The notes below the pieces were generated by a model that did not search any database, had not been told where the DNA came from, and saw only the letters and a program-made list of their open reading frames with translations. From Hoyosella rhizosphaerae (lineage in GTDB: Bacteria; Actinomycetota; Actinomycetes; Mycobacteriales; Mycobacteriaceae), in NCBI RefSeq assembly GCF_014643175.1, contig NZ_BMJH01000004.1, positions 163,031 to 227,030 on the forward strand: a stretch of DNA of 64,000 bases, in the 5' to 3' direction. Every line of letters starts with the position of its first letter. The stretch's first letter is position 1. This document shows, piece by piece, positions 38,941-48,389 of this stretch. The translations under genes and the position numbers were made by a program.

Positions 38941-40047
38941 GTGCTGACGACCGCGCCAACACAAGGCTCGCTACCAGGAACCGCGCAGAGCGCCGCACCG
39001 TCAGCACAAATAACGCCAACCCCAGCCAAGCAACGCGTCGAATGGGTCGATCTCGCCAAGGGCCTCACCATCACGCTTGTCGTGCTTCTCCACGCCGTCG
39101 GCATGCTCACCCGCTTCGACCTAGCCCCGGAATTCTGGAACGGAATCAACGGCTTCGTTCAGCCGATCCGCATGCCGCTGTTCTTTGTCGCATCAGGACT
39201 GTTCGCACAAGGCATGCTCCGCATGACGTGGGCAACCATGCTTCGCAGCCGCGTCGCACACCTCTTCTACCTCTACACCGTGTGGCTCCTGGTGTTCTTC
39301 GTCGCGCACAACCTCTTGCCTGATCCCGTCGCACACGGTGGGTACGCGAAGTTCTCCACCGTCATCAGCGGACTAGTAGCCCCAAGCAGCGCCCTGTGGT
39401 TCATTTACGGCCTCGCCGTCTTCGCGATCGTCGCGAAAGCTATCTCGCGGTTCCCACTAGCGGTCCAGTTCGGGTTCGCGATCGCACTGTCCATTTCGGC
39501 TTACGGATCGCACTTCATCTTTGCTGACCTGGGCTTCGGATGGCGCAACCTCGGGTCGTACTTCGTGTACTTCCTGCTTGCAGTTCATGCAAAGCCGATC
39601 ATCGTGAAGTTCAGCCACCTCGCCAACGGACCACGCCTACTTTTGGCACTCGGTGCCTACGCAGCCGTGTACGTCCCGATTATGGTCCTCAACATTGTGC
39701 CGCTTCCCGAACTTCGCCTAGTAGTCACCACCGTTGGACTCCTGCTCGGTGTGCTTGTAGCGTCCGCACTAGTAGGCACCCGGGCCGGAAACATCTTCCA
39801 AAAGATCGGCAAGCGCACCCTGCCTGTCTACGTAATGATGGACATCCTCATTGCGCTGGTCGTATTTGCCTTCATCAAAGCCTCAGTCGTGACGTCACTG
39901 CCTGCAGTCACCGTAGTTGCTCCGCTGATCGTCACCGCACTGGTTGTGTCCGGCGCACTGGCTTTGCACACCGTCCTCGTGCGATTCGGAATGAACTTCC
40001 TCTTCGAACTTCACCCAGCAATTCGCGGGACCGCCAAGAAGGCATGA
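38941..40047 (+). CDS. Acyltransferase 3 family membrane protein
   Basis: This 368-residue polytopic protein of the acyltransferase 3 (OafA/YrhL/Fuc4NAc) family modifies cell-surface sugars or lipids with acyl groups. It has the conserved N-terminal histidine in VVLLHAVGM, then IRMPLFFVASGLF and about ten hydrophobic helices. GTG 38941 is chosen because a GAGGAG site sits about 7 bp upstream; a longer frame from 38815 is basic and unsupported. A 7-bp inverted repeat (CTTTACC 38846-38852, GGTAAAG 38865-38871) lies in the upstream region. Confidence 0.87.
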   Translation: MLTTAPTQGSLPGTAQSAAPSAQITPTPAKQRVEWVDLAKGLTITLVVLLHAVGMLTRFDLAPEFWNGINGFVQPIRMPLFFVASGLFAQGMLRMTWATMLRSRVAHLFYLYTVWLLVFFVAHNLLPDPVAHGGYAKFSTVISGLVAPSSALWFIYGLAVFAIVAKAISRFPLAVQFGFAIALSISAYGSHFIFADLGFGWRNLGSYFVYFLLAVHAKPIIVKFSHLANGPRLLLALGAYAAVYVPIMVLNIVPLPELRLVVTTVGLLLGVLVASALVGTRAGNIFQKIGKRTLPVYVMMDILIALVVFAFIKASVVTSLPAVTVVAPLIVTALVVSGALALHTVLVRFGMNFLFELHPAIRGTAKKA

Positions 40048-40087
40048 TTGCCGCGTCAGTTGCGTGGGCTTCGGTACCGAATGGAAA

Positions 40088-40441
40088 TCAGGACTTTAAA
40101 CGCCTGATTTTCTCCAGAGGGTAGCTTCCCACCGTGGCCACGACGCATCCATAGAAGGCAAGGAAAACTAACTGGCCGGTCGTGAGTGCTGGGTCCAATT
40201 CATTCATCAGCCTCGTGACGATGAGGGCGATGGGCGGGAGGCAAAGCAGAGCCCCGACCGTGCACCACAGTGCTAGGGACCTGTTCGCCTCCGTGCGTCG
40301 TTTGGGATCCAGCTTAACGTGATCTGGAACGTCCTTGCCGTAGTAGTCGGAGTGCAGCGCACGGCCGCTGAAACCGACGTAGGCACCGTAGCAAGCAGCT
40401 ACGAAACCGAGAGCAAATAGTAGTGCTAGGAATTGCGGCAT
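40088..40441 (-). CDS. Membrane protein of unknown function
   Basis: This 117-residue protein has three likely transmembrane helices (FLALLFALGFVAACYGAYVGF; LALWCTVGALLCLPPIALIV; LVFLAFYGCVVATVGSYPL) and a charged loop with SDYYGKDVPDHVKLDPKRR. No family is recognised. It is convergent with the acyltransferase gene and downstream of the PH-domain gene. Confidence 0.62.
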   Translation of the reverse strand: MPQFLALLFALGFVAACYGAYVGFSGRALHSDYYGKDVPDHVKLDPKRRTEANRSLALWCTVGALLCLPPIALIVTRLMNELDPALTTGQLVFLAFYGCVVATVGSYPLEKIRRLKS

Positions 40442-40492
40442 TGCGTCATCTCCGCTTGCGATTGGACGATGGTAATTGGTGCACGTGCAAAG

Positions 40493-40987
40493 TTAGTTGC
40501 GGATTTCGTCCGCCGCCCGGTAGATCTTGGCTTTGAAACCTTCAGGGTCAGGAACGTGGGCGAGTGTCATCGCACCTTGCTCGGACGCGGACTGAATACG
40601 CAAGGTCCCGTAGCGCATGATCCGCTCCCACAGGTTTGCCCGAAACGAGATGTCATTTAACCGGGAAAGTGGGATGCTGCGCCCCTTCTTGGTGATGAAC
40701 CCGCTTCGCTTGTAAACCCGCTTAGTGGTGAGAATGTACAAGGTGGAACGCCAGTTCAGGAGCGGAATGAGCCACCAGCGCACGGAGGCGAGGACAGCGA
40801 GTCCGATAACGACATAAATCGCGATCTGGCCCCAATCTTCATCGGCTGGCAGGAACCACATCGCAGTTCCCGCGACCACCCATGTGAGCACGAGGACAAC
40901 AAACTCGGTGATCAGCTCTGTCCAGTGTTGGCGAGTGCTGTAGAGCAAAGTTTCGTCGTCAGCGAGATAGCGTTGCGGATTAGCCAT
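40493..40987 (-). CDS. Bacterial PH-domain membrane protein
   Basis: This 164-residue protein has two N-terminal transmembrane helices (TEFVVLVLTWVVAGTAMWFL; IAIYVVIGLAVLASVRWWL), then a bacterial pleckstrin-homology-like domain (bPH2/YdbS type): STLYILTTKRVYKRSGFITKKG, IPLSRLNDISFRANLWERIMRYGTLRI. The function of such proteins is not settled; membrane stress roles are suggested in some bacteria. The 40,088-42,257 block is a run of minus-strand genes and may be co-transcribed in part. Confidence 0.85.
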   Translation of the reverse strand: MANPQRYLADDETLLYSTRQHWTELITEFVVLVLTWVVAGTAMWFLPADEDWGQIAIYVVIGLAVLASVRWWLIPLLNWRSTLYILTTKRVYKRSGFITKKGRSIPLSRLNDISFRANLWERIMRYGTLRIQSASEQGAMTLAHVPDPEGFKAKIYRAADEIRN

Positions 40988-41011
40988 AGAGTCAATCCTG
41001 ACAGATGGTGG

Positions 41012-41818
41012 TTATGTGAACTGATCGACGAGTTTGACGATCATCGACAAGATATCGGTAAGAGGGACCATCGATAGCCGTTCGCGGGCACGGTCGGTAA
41101 CCCCGTGCAGAATCAGTTCCTCAGGCCCGGTTTCAATTCCGGTGAGTTGGAAGCCGTGCGGGAGGTCGGGGACAGATATCGCGAACGGCTTGATGCGGTG
41201 GGCGACGGGTAAGCTGCGCTGCCATAAATGGACACCGACGGGGTCAAGATAGATCACAGCTTCGCCCGCGGTTGCTTTGAGTTCGATGTGGCCGAGCATC
41301 GGCATGCGGGCCCAGCGCGCCCGAATCTTCGAGTCACTGGTTATCTCGACGTCGATGTCAGGAGCGACTTGTTTGACCCAGTGGTGCACTTCCGTGCTCG
41401 TCACCGTCACTCGAAGTGTCACCAGACCTGCGACGAGGTAGGGGGCAGGAAGGGACCTCAAGCGGACGTTACTGCACGTGATCTCGACTTGGTGAAGTGT
41501 GGTGCGTTCCCAGCGCACATGATTCGCGACGATGCGGAGCGTAGATATTTGTCCCGTCGCCAGGCCGAGAGTGCGGAAGTCGCTATCGATTTCGACTGGT
41601 GTAAACGAAACGTCGGTCCCGCCAGCGCGGACGGTGAGGCGCCGACCAAGCAACCGGTCCGAAGCGATCCGAACGATGAGTTGCAGCAGTTGAGCCGGGG
41701 TGGTGGGAACTGAGGGGACAAACGATGGAATCGGTGCTTTGAGTGACTTGCCGAGCGCAAGCAATCGGTCCACTTCCCGCCACGGCAACCACTCACCGAA
41801 TGGTCGGGAGGTGCTCAT
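41012..41818 (-). CDS. LmeA-like (DUF2993) lipid-binding protein without evident signal peptide
   Basis: This 268-residue beta-rich protein has features of the DUF2993/LmeA family: repeated strands such as LATGQISTLRIVANHVRWERTTLHQVEITCSNVRLRSLP and LVTLRVTVTSTEVHHWV, and a C-terminal HGFQLTGIETGPEELILHG. LmeA binds phosphoinositides and helps lipomannan elongation in mycobacteria. Unlike LmeA, no hydrophobic signal segment is seen at the N-terminus (MSTSRPFGEWLPWREVDR). The start is ATG 41818, with an alternative nine codons upstream. The assignment is moderate. Confidence 0.6.
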   Translation of the reverse strand: MSTSRPFGEWLPWREVDRLLALGKSLKAPIPSFVPSVPTTPAQLLQLIVRIASDRLLGRRLTVRAGGTDVSFTPVEIDSDFRTLGLATGQISTLRIVANHVRWERTTLHQVEITCSNVRLRSLPAPYLVAGLVTLRVTVTSTEVHHWVKQVAPDIDVEITSDSKIRARWARMPMLGHIELKATAGEAVIYLDPVGVHLWQRSLPVAHRIKPFAISVPDLPHGFQLTGIETGPEELILHGVTDRARERLSMVPLTDILSMIVKLVDQFT

Positions 41819-41858
41819 AGGTTCAGTATGGCGGGTGAACCCCACCGATCGGTAGAAC

Positions 41859-42257
41859 TTAAGCCTGCGGCGGTGTTGGGCGCTGATCGCATCGCAGTGG
41901 GTGATCTGCTGGAATTTCGACGAGGACTATCGGGTTTCCATCGGGATCATGGATCCACATTTCGATGAGCCCCCACGGCTCTTGGCGCGCCTCACGATCA
42001 ATGGGGACTCCGCAATCACCCAACTCGACGGTTGCCTCACTGACAGATCGCACCTGCAACCACAGTGCACCAGTAAAGGGTGCGGCTTCCCCTGACCCGC
42101 CGTGAGCTGCGACCTCAAGCAGGCCCTGACCAGCAAAAAACACAGTCCCGCCTGGATATTCGCGGTATATCGCGAGGCCGAGGTGATCGCGGTAGAAGCG
42201 CAAGGATTCTTCGTAGTCGCGCGGACGAATGATCAATCGGCTGCTGAGAATCTGCAC
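41859..42257 (-). CDS. VOC (glyoxalase/bleomycin-resistance) family protein
   Basis: This 132-residue vicinal-oxygen-chelate protein has LIIRPRDYEESLRFYRDHLGL at the start, a central ALWLQVRSV strand, and the final WIHDPDGNPIVLVEIP typical of the fold. Possible metal ligands are Glu residues and the His in the first half, but no enzyme can be named. It corresponds by position to Rv0546c near the menB region. Confidence 0.82.
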   Translation of the reverse strand: MQILSSRLIIRPRDYEESLRFYRDHLGLAIYREYPGGTVFFAGQGLLEVAAHGGSGEAAPFTGALWLQVRSVSEATVELGDCGVPIDREARQEPWGLIEMWIHDPDGNPIVLVEIPADHPLRCDQRPTPPQA

Positions 42258-42319
42258 TGGGCCTCGCTAAGGTCGCGTCTATGGTTCCTGTCTAGTTCGT
42301 GTCTCCAGTAGTACTTGTT

Positions 42320-43237
42320 TTAGTAATACCAGGGGAACGGTGACCAATCTGGGGCCCGCTTCTCCAAGAACGAGTCCCGACCCTCCACGGCTTCGTCGGT
42401 CATGTAACCCATACGCGTCGATTCGCCGGCGAACAGTTGCTGTCCCACCAGTCCGTCATCGATCGCGTTGAAAGCGTATTTGAGCATCCGGATAGCTTGC
42501 GGAGATTTACCCATGATGTCGTCTGCCCATTCGAGTGCGGCATCTTCGAGTTGATCGTGGTCGTATACCGCATTCACAGCACCCATTTTGTGCATCTCTT
42601 CTGCCGAGTACGTGCGGCCGAGGAAGAAAATCTCGCGGGCAAACTTTTGACCGACCTGGCGGGCCAAATAGGCCGAGCCGTAGCCCGCGTCAAAACTGCC
42701 GACATCGGCGTCGGTTTGTTTGAACTTGCCGTGTTCCCGGCTCGCGAGGGTGAGGTCGCACACAACATGCAAGCTGTGTCCGCCGCCGGCAGCCCACCCG
42801 TTCACCAGGCACATCACAACTTTTGGCATGAAACGGATGAGTCGTTGAACTTCAAGAATATGGAGTCGTCCAGCGCGTGCGGGGTCTACCGTGTCCGCTG
42901 TCTCGCCTGCCGCGTACTGATAGCCGCTTCGCCCACGAATGCGCTGGTCACCGCCAGAGCAGAATGCCCAACCGCCGTCTTTTTCGCTTGGCCCGTTGCC
43001 CGTCAACAGCACGACCCCAACGTCTGAGGACATACGCGCATGGTTGAGAACCTTGTACAGCTCATCCACCGTATGAGGTCGGAATGCGTTGCGAACTTCC
43101 GGGCGATCGAACGCCACTCGCACGACACCTTTTTTCTCCCCGTCCCGCACATGGCGGTGATAGGTGATGTCGGTGAGGTCGTCGAAACCGGGCACGGTCT
43201 GCCAAAGCGCATCGTTGAACGTCACGCCCACGAGCAT
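42320..43237 (-). CDS. menB: 1,4-dihydroxy-2-naphthoyl-CoA synthase MenB
   Basis: This roughly 305-residue crotonase-fold enzyme closes the second ring of menaquinone from o-succinylbenzoyl-CoA. It is very close to M. tuberculosis MenB: FDDLTDITYHRHV, DRPEVRNAFRPHTVDELY, WAFCSGGDQRIRGRSGYQYA, VNGWAAGGGHSLHVVCDL and the C-terminal DWSPFPWYY. The catalytic Asp in TDADVGSFDAGYG is present. ATG 43237 is preferred; a GTG four codons later and an upstream start at 43285 are alternatives. It is divergent from fprB. Confidence 0.97.
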   Translation of the reverse strand: MLVGVTFNDALWQTVPGFDDLTDITYHRHVRDGEKKGVVRVAFDRPEVRNAFRPHTVDELYKVLNHARMSSDVGVVLLTGNGPSEKDGGWAFCSGGDQRIRGRSGYQYAAGETADTVDPARAGRLHILEVQRLIRFMPKVVMCLVNGWAAGGGHSLHVVCDLTLASREHGKFKQTDADVGSFDAGYGSAYLARQVGQKFAREIFFLGRTYSAEEMHKMGAVNAVYDHDQLEDAALEWADDIMGKSPQAIRMLKYAFNAIDDGLVGQQLFAGESTRMGYMTDEAVEGRDSFLEKRAPDWSPFPWYY

Positions 43238-43323
43238 AGTGGTACCCGATGATTTTCCAGACGACACGGTCAGCGAGGAGCACACTGGAGGGACACAGTG
43301 ACGCCGACGGTGAGGACGATTCG

Positions 43324-44994
43324 ATGGCCTACATCATCACTCAAGCGTGTTGCAACGATGCTTCGTGCGTCGCGGTGTGCCCTGTCAATTGCATCCATCC
43401 GAGACCCACAGATCCGCTGTTCGCGACGGCCGAAATGCTTCATATCGAGCCCGATGTGTGTATCGACTGCGGTGCCTGTGTAGACGAGTGCCCTGTTGAG
43501 GCCATCTTTCCGGACGACGCTCTGCCAGTGGAATTTGATCGGTACGTCGAAATCAACGCTGCCTACTTTGAGAAGCATCCGCTGGACCCAACTGTGATGC
43601 GCTTTGCCCACCCGCCGCGACTGCAGTTCGACAGCGAAGAATTTGGCAGGTTGCGCGTAGCCATCGTGGGAACGGGTCCGGCGGCAATGTATACCGCGCA
43701 GGAATTGCTCAGCTACTCCGGTGTCGAAGTAGACATGTTTGATCGCCTCCCGACGCCATTCGGACTGATCAGGGCAGGTGTAGCCCCTGACCACCTGGAG
43801 ACAAAGAAGTTTTCTGACGCGTTTGGCCCCATGTTCAACAAGCCCACATTGGGTCTGCACCTCAACGTCGAAATCGGCAACCACCTCACCCACTCTGACT
43901 TGCGTGCGCACCACCACGCTGTGATCTATGCGGTGGGGGCGTCCGCGGACCGGAAACTTGGGATTCCGGGTGAGGAGCTGCCAGGCTGCGTGTCGGCCAC
44001 TGAATTTGTCGCCTGGTACAACGGGCATCCCGACTTCAGTGCCAACACGTACGACCTGTCAGGGGAGCGGGCCGTCATCGTCGGAAACGGCAATGTGGCT
44101 CTAGACGTGGCGAGGATTCTCACAACACCACCAGACGAACTAGCTAGCACTGACATCGCTGACCACGCCCTCGACGCCCTACGAGCCAGCAAGATTCGCG
44201 AAGTGATCATTCTGGGAAGGCGGGGACCGGCGCAAGCTGCGTACACCCTCCCGGAGTTCCTAGGCCTCGGCGACACCCCCGGTGTGGACGTGACAATTGA
44301 CCCAGCGGACCTCCAACTCGACGAAACTACCCTCGAATATCTGAGGGGCGAAGCGGAACCTTGGGTTCGGCAGAAGGTCGAGATTGCGCGTAAATACAGC
44401 ACCAATGTTCCCAACGATTCACGGCGACGCATCCACCTGCGATACCTCACCGCACCAGTGGAAATAGTGGGCGATGATCACGTTTCAGGGCTTCGTGTTG
44501 CCCGCACCCGGCTCGTTGGGGCAGGAGCTGCGGCTGAGATCACAGATGTGACCGAGACTCTGGACACCACCTTGGTGCTGCGGGCGGTCGGGTACCGCGG
44601 CGCCGAGATCCCTGAGGTGCCGTTTGACGCATCGAAAAACGTAATCCCCAACACGGTCGGACGCGTCGATGATTGCGAAGGCGTATACACCGTCGGCTGG
44701 ATTAAACGTGGACCACGCGGTTCCTTGGGAACCAATAGGGGAGACGCAGCCGAAACTGTCGCGGCGCTCATTGAAGACGTCAACGCCGGGCGGTGCAACC
44801 GCGCGGTGCTTCCTCGCGCGGAGCTACGAAAACTGGTGCTATCACGGCAGCCAGAAGCGTTGGACTATGCGGGATGGCGCATCATCGACGCAGCTGAGAC
44901 AGCGCGTGGACGCGAGAGTGGGCGTCCGCGCCGAAAGTTCGCTACGCGCGCCGAGCTTCTTGCCGCAGTGCGCGACGCTGCCGACCATGAGTAG
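43324..44994 (+). CDS. fprB: Ferredoxin/ferredoxin-NADP+ reductase fusion (FprB-like)
   Basis: This 556-residue fusion has an N-terminal bacterial ferredoxin (about 1-75) with cysteine motifs CCNDASCVAVCPVNCIHP and CIDCGACVDECPVEAIFP, the 7Fe/8Fe pattern, followed by an adrenodoxin-reductase-like FAD/NADPH domain (VAIVGTGPAAMYTAQELL for FAD; IVGNGNVALDVARIL and GRRGPAQAAYT for NADPH). It resembles M. tuberculosis FprB (Rv0886), which lies elsewhere in that genome. It moves electrons between NADPH and iron-sulphur partners, possibly P450 systems. ATG 43324 is chosen for the ferredoxin start MAYIITQACCND. Confidence 0.94.
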   Translation: MAYIITQACCNDASCVAVCPVNCIHPRPTDPLFATAEMLHIEPDVCIDCGACVDECPVEAIFPDDALPVEFDRYVEINAAYFEKHPLDPTVMRFAHPPRLQFDSEEFGRLRVAIVGTGPAAMYTAQELLSYSGVEVDMFDRLPTPFGLIRAGVAPDHLETKKFSDAFGPMFNKPTLGLHLNVEIGNHLTHSDLRAHHHAVIYAVGASADRKLGIPGEELPGCVSATEFVAWYNGHPDFSANTYDLSGERAVIVGNGNVALDVARILTTPPDELASTDIADHALDALRASKIREVIILGRRGPAQAAYTLPEFLGLGDTPGVDVTIDPADLQLDETTLEYLRGEAEPWVRQKVEIARKYSTNVPNDSRRRIHLRYLTAPVEIVGDDHVSGLRVARTRLVGAGAAAEITDVTETLDTTLVLRAVGYRGAEIPEVPFDASKNVIPNTVGRVDDCEGVYTVGWIKRGPRGSLGTNRGDAAETVAALIEDVNAGRCNRAVLPRAELRKLVLSRQPEALDYAGWRIIDAAETARGRESGRPRRKFATRAELLAAVRDAADHE

Positions 44995-45021
44995 CGCCCG
45001 TTTAGGCATACTGAAGTTCAC

Positions 45022-46017
45022 ATGAATACACACTTTCGCTCCGCTGCGGCGCTTCCTCCGCTCGCCGCGCTCATGGATAACTGCCACGTCGTCACACTTC
45101 CCATGCGCGTTCGGTTCCGAGGCGTCACGCACAGAGAAGTGATGCTCATCGAAGGCCCGTTCGGGTGGGGAGAATTCGCTCCGTTTCCCGAGTACGGCGA
45201 CGACGAAGCCGCCACCTGGTTGCAGTCAGCTATCGCGGCCGCGTGGTCGCCGCGCCCTCTAGCTGTTCGAGCAGCCGTGGAAGTCAACGCAACAGTGCCA
45301 GCGGTTCAACCTGAGCAGGTCGCAGAGGTGTTGGCGAGATTTCCCGGAGCAACAACCGCCAAGGTTAAAGTTGCGGAAAAAGGCCAGACGTTGGCCGACG
45401 ATGTCGCCCGGGTAGACGCCGTGCGGCAGTTAGTGCCGTCAGTCAGGGTCGATGCCAACGGGGGGTGGACAGTTCACGAAGCAATCGCGGCGTTCTCAGA
45501 ACTCGGGCCCCTTGAATATGCGGAACAACCGTGCCGCACCGTCGACGAATTAGCCGAACTGCGGCGACAAGTGCCCACTGTGAAGATTGCCGCGGACGAG
45601 AGCATTCGTCGATCTGATGATCCGCTTCGCATCATCGAGGCCGGTGCGGCAGATATTGCCGTCGTGAAAGTTGCTCCCCTCGGCGGCGCGAATCAAGTCT
45701 TAGCGATCGCGGATATCCTCAGCCAGCACAACATTCCCGTGGTGGTTTCGAGCGCATTGGACTCGGCGATCGGCATCGCCTACGGCGTCGCCACCGCAGC
45801 TGCATTGCCCCAGTTGAAATTTGCGTGTGGACTCGCCACATCGCGCCTTTTCGCCGACGACGTAGCAGAGCCGCCGAACTGGGACAACGGCCGACTTGTT
45901 GTCACCACGCCGCAGCCCGATCCCAGTGCGCTCCGGAGACTCCGCGCGAACCACAGTCGCCAAACATGGTGGCGCGACAGGCTCGTGCGCTGTCATGCGG
46001 TGCTAGCAGCGACTTAG
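45022..46017 (+). CDS. menC: o-Succinylbenzoate synthase MenC
   Basis: This 331-residue enolase-superfamily enzyme dehydrates SHCHC to o-succinylbenzoate. The acid/base lysines fit TAKVKVAEK and VVKVAPLGG, and the metal ligands fit RVDANGGW (Asp), EYAEQPC (Glu) and IAADESIR (Asp). It corresponds to Rv0553. It shares a 4-bp stop overlap (TTAG) with the convergent flavin reductase gene, which sits where bpoC is found in M. tuberculosis. Confidence 0.95.
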   Translation: MNTHFRSAAALPPLAALMDNCHVVTLPMRVRFRGVTHREVMLIEGPFGWGEFAPFPEYGDDEAATWLQSAIAAAWSPRPLAVRAAVEVNATVPAVQPEQVAEVLARFPGATTAKVKVAEKGQTLADDVARVDAVRQLVPSVRVDANGGWTVHEAIAAFSELGPLEYAEQPCRTVDELAELRRQVPTVKIAADESIRRSDDPLRIIEAGAADIAVVKVAPLGGANQVLAIADILSQHNIPVVVSSALDSAIGIAYGVATAAALPQLKFACGLATSRLFADDVAEPPNWDNGRLVVTTPQPDPSALRRLRANHSRQTWWRDRLVRCHAVLAAT

Positions 46018-46652
46018 CGTGTCGGCGGCGGTGACGGTCGAGCAACGTCACGAATCTCGGCGCCAAGGCCCCACTCAGTGCGACCAAACCTGCTCAATGG
46101 TGCAATCGCACGGCTATCAGGCAGACCATCGTCGTCGAGCACGCTGCTGTTTGCGGTCGCGAAAACAACACGACCAAACACAATCACCGAGTCCCCGATC
46201 TCAACGATCTGTTCAAGGACGCATTCGAGACTTATGGGAGCCTCTTTGACCCGCAATGGAGCGACTTTGACACTCGGTGCCACACGAATGTCGAGCTCAG
46301 TGAACTCACTGACAGCAGAGTCAAACGCAGCGGAACTGTTGTTCACCTGGTCGATCAGCGGCTGGGAAGCGAAATTGACGACAAACTCTCCGGTTTCCCG
46401 AACATTGCGCACACTATCTTTGCGCCCGACTGACGTGAACTGAACGATCGGCGGATTCGTACTGGCAATCGTGAAGAAACTGTAGGGGGCCAGATTGTCG
46501 ACACCGTCGGCGGACCGCGTTGACACCCAGGCGATGGGGCGTGGAACCACCGCTGACGTCAGCAACTGGTACACGCGGTCAGCGTCCATGACAGTGGTAT
46601 CGAAATGAGTGCGCACGTCCGTAATCGTGACACCCCATGCCGGCTTTGTCAT
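46014..46652 (-). CDS. Flavin reductase-like FMN-binding protein
   Basis: This protein of up to 212 residues has a split-barrel flavin reductase domain: LLTSAVVPRPIAWVSTRSADGVDNLAPYSFF, PPIVQFTSVGRKDSVRNVRETGEFVVNF, and IVEIGDSVIVFGRVV. This is the subgroup (DIM6/NTAB-like) with a conserved VPRPIAWVST FMN site rather than the classic HpaC type. The reaction is unknown. The start could be ATG 46652 or the internal ATG of MDADRVYQLL, 21 codons later. It is convergent with menC, with reciprocal stop codons. Confidence 0.83.
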   Translation of the reverse strand: MTKPAWGVTITDVRTHFDTTVMDADRVYQLLTSAVVPRPIAWVSTRSADGVDNLAPYSFFTIASTNPPIVQFTSVGRKDSVRNVRETGEFVVNFASQPLIDQVNNSSAAFDSAVSEFTELDIRVAPSVKVAPLRVKEAPISLECVLEQIVEIGDSVIVFGRVVFATANSSVLDDDGLPDSRAIAPLSRFGRTEWGLGAEIRDVARPSPPPTR

Positions 46653-46740
46653 CGCAGCCGAGTCACAGCCGACGTGTCGGCGAAGCCCGCAACTGCCGAC
46701 ATCAGTAACAAACTACGCCCGAATCTGACACTCTGGAATA

Positions 46741-48387
46741 GTGAATCCGTCCACTGCACAGGCAAGCGCCGTTGTTGATGAACTTATTCGCGGCGGAGTT
46801 CGCGATGTGGTGCTGTGTCCTGGGTCCCGAAATGCCCCCTTAGCTTTCGCGCTGCACGCAGCAGAAGTTGATGACCGTATCCGCCTGCATGTTCGTATAG
46901 ACGAGCGCACGGCTGGGTTTCTTGCGATTGGTCTGGCGTTGGGTTCCCGGTGTCCAGTTCCCGTGGTCATGACCTCAGGCACGGCAGTGGCAAATCTCAC
47001 ACCCGCCGTCTTCGAAGCGAACTATGCGCGAGTACCCCTCATCGTTCTCAGCGCCAATCGTCCGTACGAAATGCTCGGCACAGGTGCCAACCAAACTGTT
47101 GAGCAACTCGGAATGTTCAATGAGCAGGTGCGGGCATGCATCAGCTTGGGCATCGCCGAGGAAAATGTTGATCAAAATAGTCAATGGCGCTCCGCCGTCT
47201 GCCGTGTCCTCGCCGCAGCCCGGGGAGACCGAACAGGCAACGCAGGGCCAGTGCAGTTTGACCTTCCACTTCGCGAACCTCTCGTACCTGAGATCGGTGG
47301 TGGAACAGCGCCAGAAGGTCGACCGAACGGGGAGCCCTGGACCGCAACGCCGCGTGCGCACCTCGATGTGCCCCTGCCGATCGACGTCTCCGTCGACACC
47401 GTTGTCATCGCAGGCCACGGATCAGGTTTGCACCCAGAACTCGATGGTCTGCCTACAGTCGCGGAACCCACCGCCGCGCACACCGCCGGTTCAACCATCG
47501 ACGTACACCCATACGCGCTCGGTGAACTGCGCCCCAAACAAGCCATCATCACGGGCCGACCTACGTTGCACCGATCAGTAGCGAGGGTTCTTGCAGACCC
47601 GCGCCTCGCGGTCTACGCCCTCACCACCGGTCCGCGGTGGCCGGACGTATCGGGAAACCTCACCGCAGCAGGGACCCGAGCGGTGCTCTCTGGAACGCCT
47701 CGACCAGGATGGCTGACCGACTGCCGCGACGTGTCGACACTGGCGCGCCACACGCTCCGTCGCGAACTCGAACGACACCCCAAAACCACCGGGTTGCATG
47801 TAGCCGCTGCGATCCTGGAAGCAAGCAAACCAGGTGACCTGCTCATCCTCGGCGCCTCCAACCCCGTGCGTGACATTGCCCTGGCCTCACCAGTGCCAGA
47901 TCACGTCACAGTCGTATCCAACAGGGGCGTCGCCGGGATCGACGGAACAGTCTCGACAGCCATCGGCGGGGCGTTAGCACACAACGGCCGAGCCATCGCC
48001 CTCCTCGGCGACCTCACCTTCCTACACGACAGTTCCGGCCTACTCTTGGGGCCACATGAGCCTCGACCACAAGACCTAACGATCGTCGTGGCCAACGATG
48101 ACGGCGGCGGTATCTTCGAACTACTCGAACAAGGGGACCCGATCTACGCCGGTGCATTCGAGCGCATCTTTGGAACGCCCCACGGAGTGAATGTGTCGGC
48201 GCTGTGCGAGGCCTACAACATCCCCTACCTCCAGCCTGAACTCGACGATTTGGGTCGAGTTCTCAGCGAAGGTTCTGTCGAAGTTGGCGGGGTGCGCATC
48301 GTCGAAGTGCGCACCGACCGGTCCGGTTTGCGGGATCTGCACGGGGCGATCCGTGCAACCATCGCGGCCAACCCGGATACTCTCTAA
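46741..48387 (+). CDS. menD: 2-Succinyl-5-enolpyruvyl-6-hydroxy-3-cyclohexene-1-carboxylate synthase MenD
   Basis: This 548-residue thiamine-diphosphate enzyme joins isochorismate and 2-oxoglutarate, the first committed menaquinone step. The N-terminal PYR domain has catalytic Glu55 in [27 protein letters not shown] is the substrate region. The C-terminal PP domain has [12 protein letters not shown] and [16 protein letters not shown] for Mg-ThDP. The start is GTG 46741. It is followed after 2 bp by the DUF3592 gene, as Rv0555 is by Rv0556. Confidence 0.96.
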   Translation: MNPSTAQASAVVDELIRGGVRDVVLCPGSRNAPLAFALHAAEVDDRIRLHVRIDERTAGFLAIGLALGSRCPVPVVMTSGTAVANLTPAVFEANYARVPLIVLSANRPYEMLGTGANQTVEQLGMFNEQVRACISLGIAEENVDQNSQWRSAVCRVLAAARGDRTGNAGPVQFDLPLREPLVPEIGGGTAPEGRPNGEPWTATPRAHLDVPLPIDVSVDTVVIAGHGSGLHPELDGLPTVAEPTAAHTAGSTIDVHPYALGELRPKQAIITGRPTLHRSVARVLADPRLAVYALTTGPRWPDVSGNLTAAGTRAVLSGTPRPGWLTDCRDVSTLARHTLRRELERHPKTTGLHVAAAILEASKPGDLLILGASNPVRDIALASPVPDHVTVVSNRGVAGIDGTVSTAIGGALAHNGRAIALLGDLTFLHDSSGLLLGPHEPRPQDLTIVVANDDGGGIFELLEQGDPIYAGAFERIFGTPHGVNVSALCEAYNIPYLQPELDDLGRVLSEGSVEVGGVRIVEVRTDRSGLRDLHGAIRATIAANPDTL

Positions 48388-48389
48388 CC

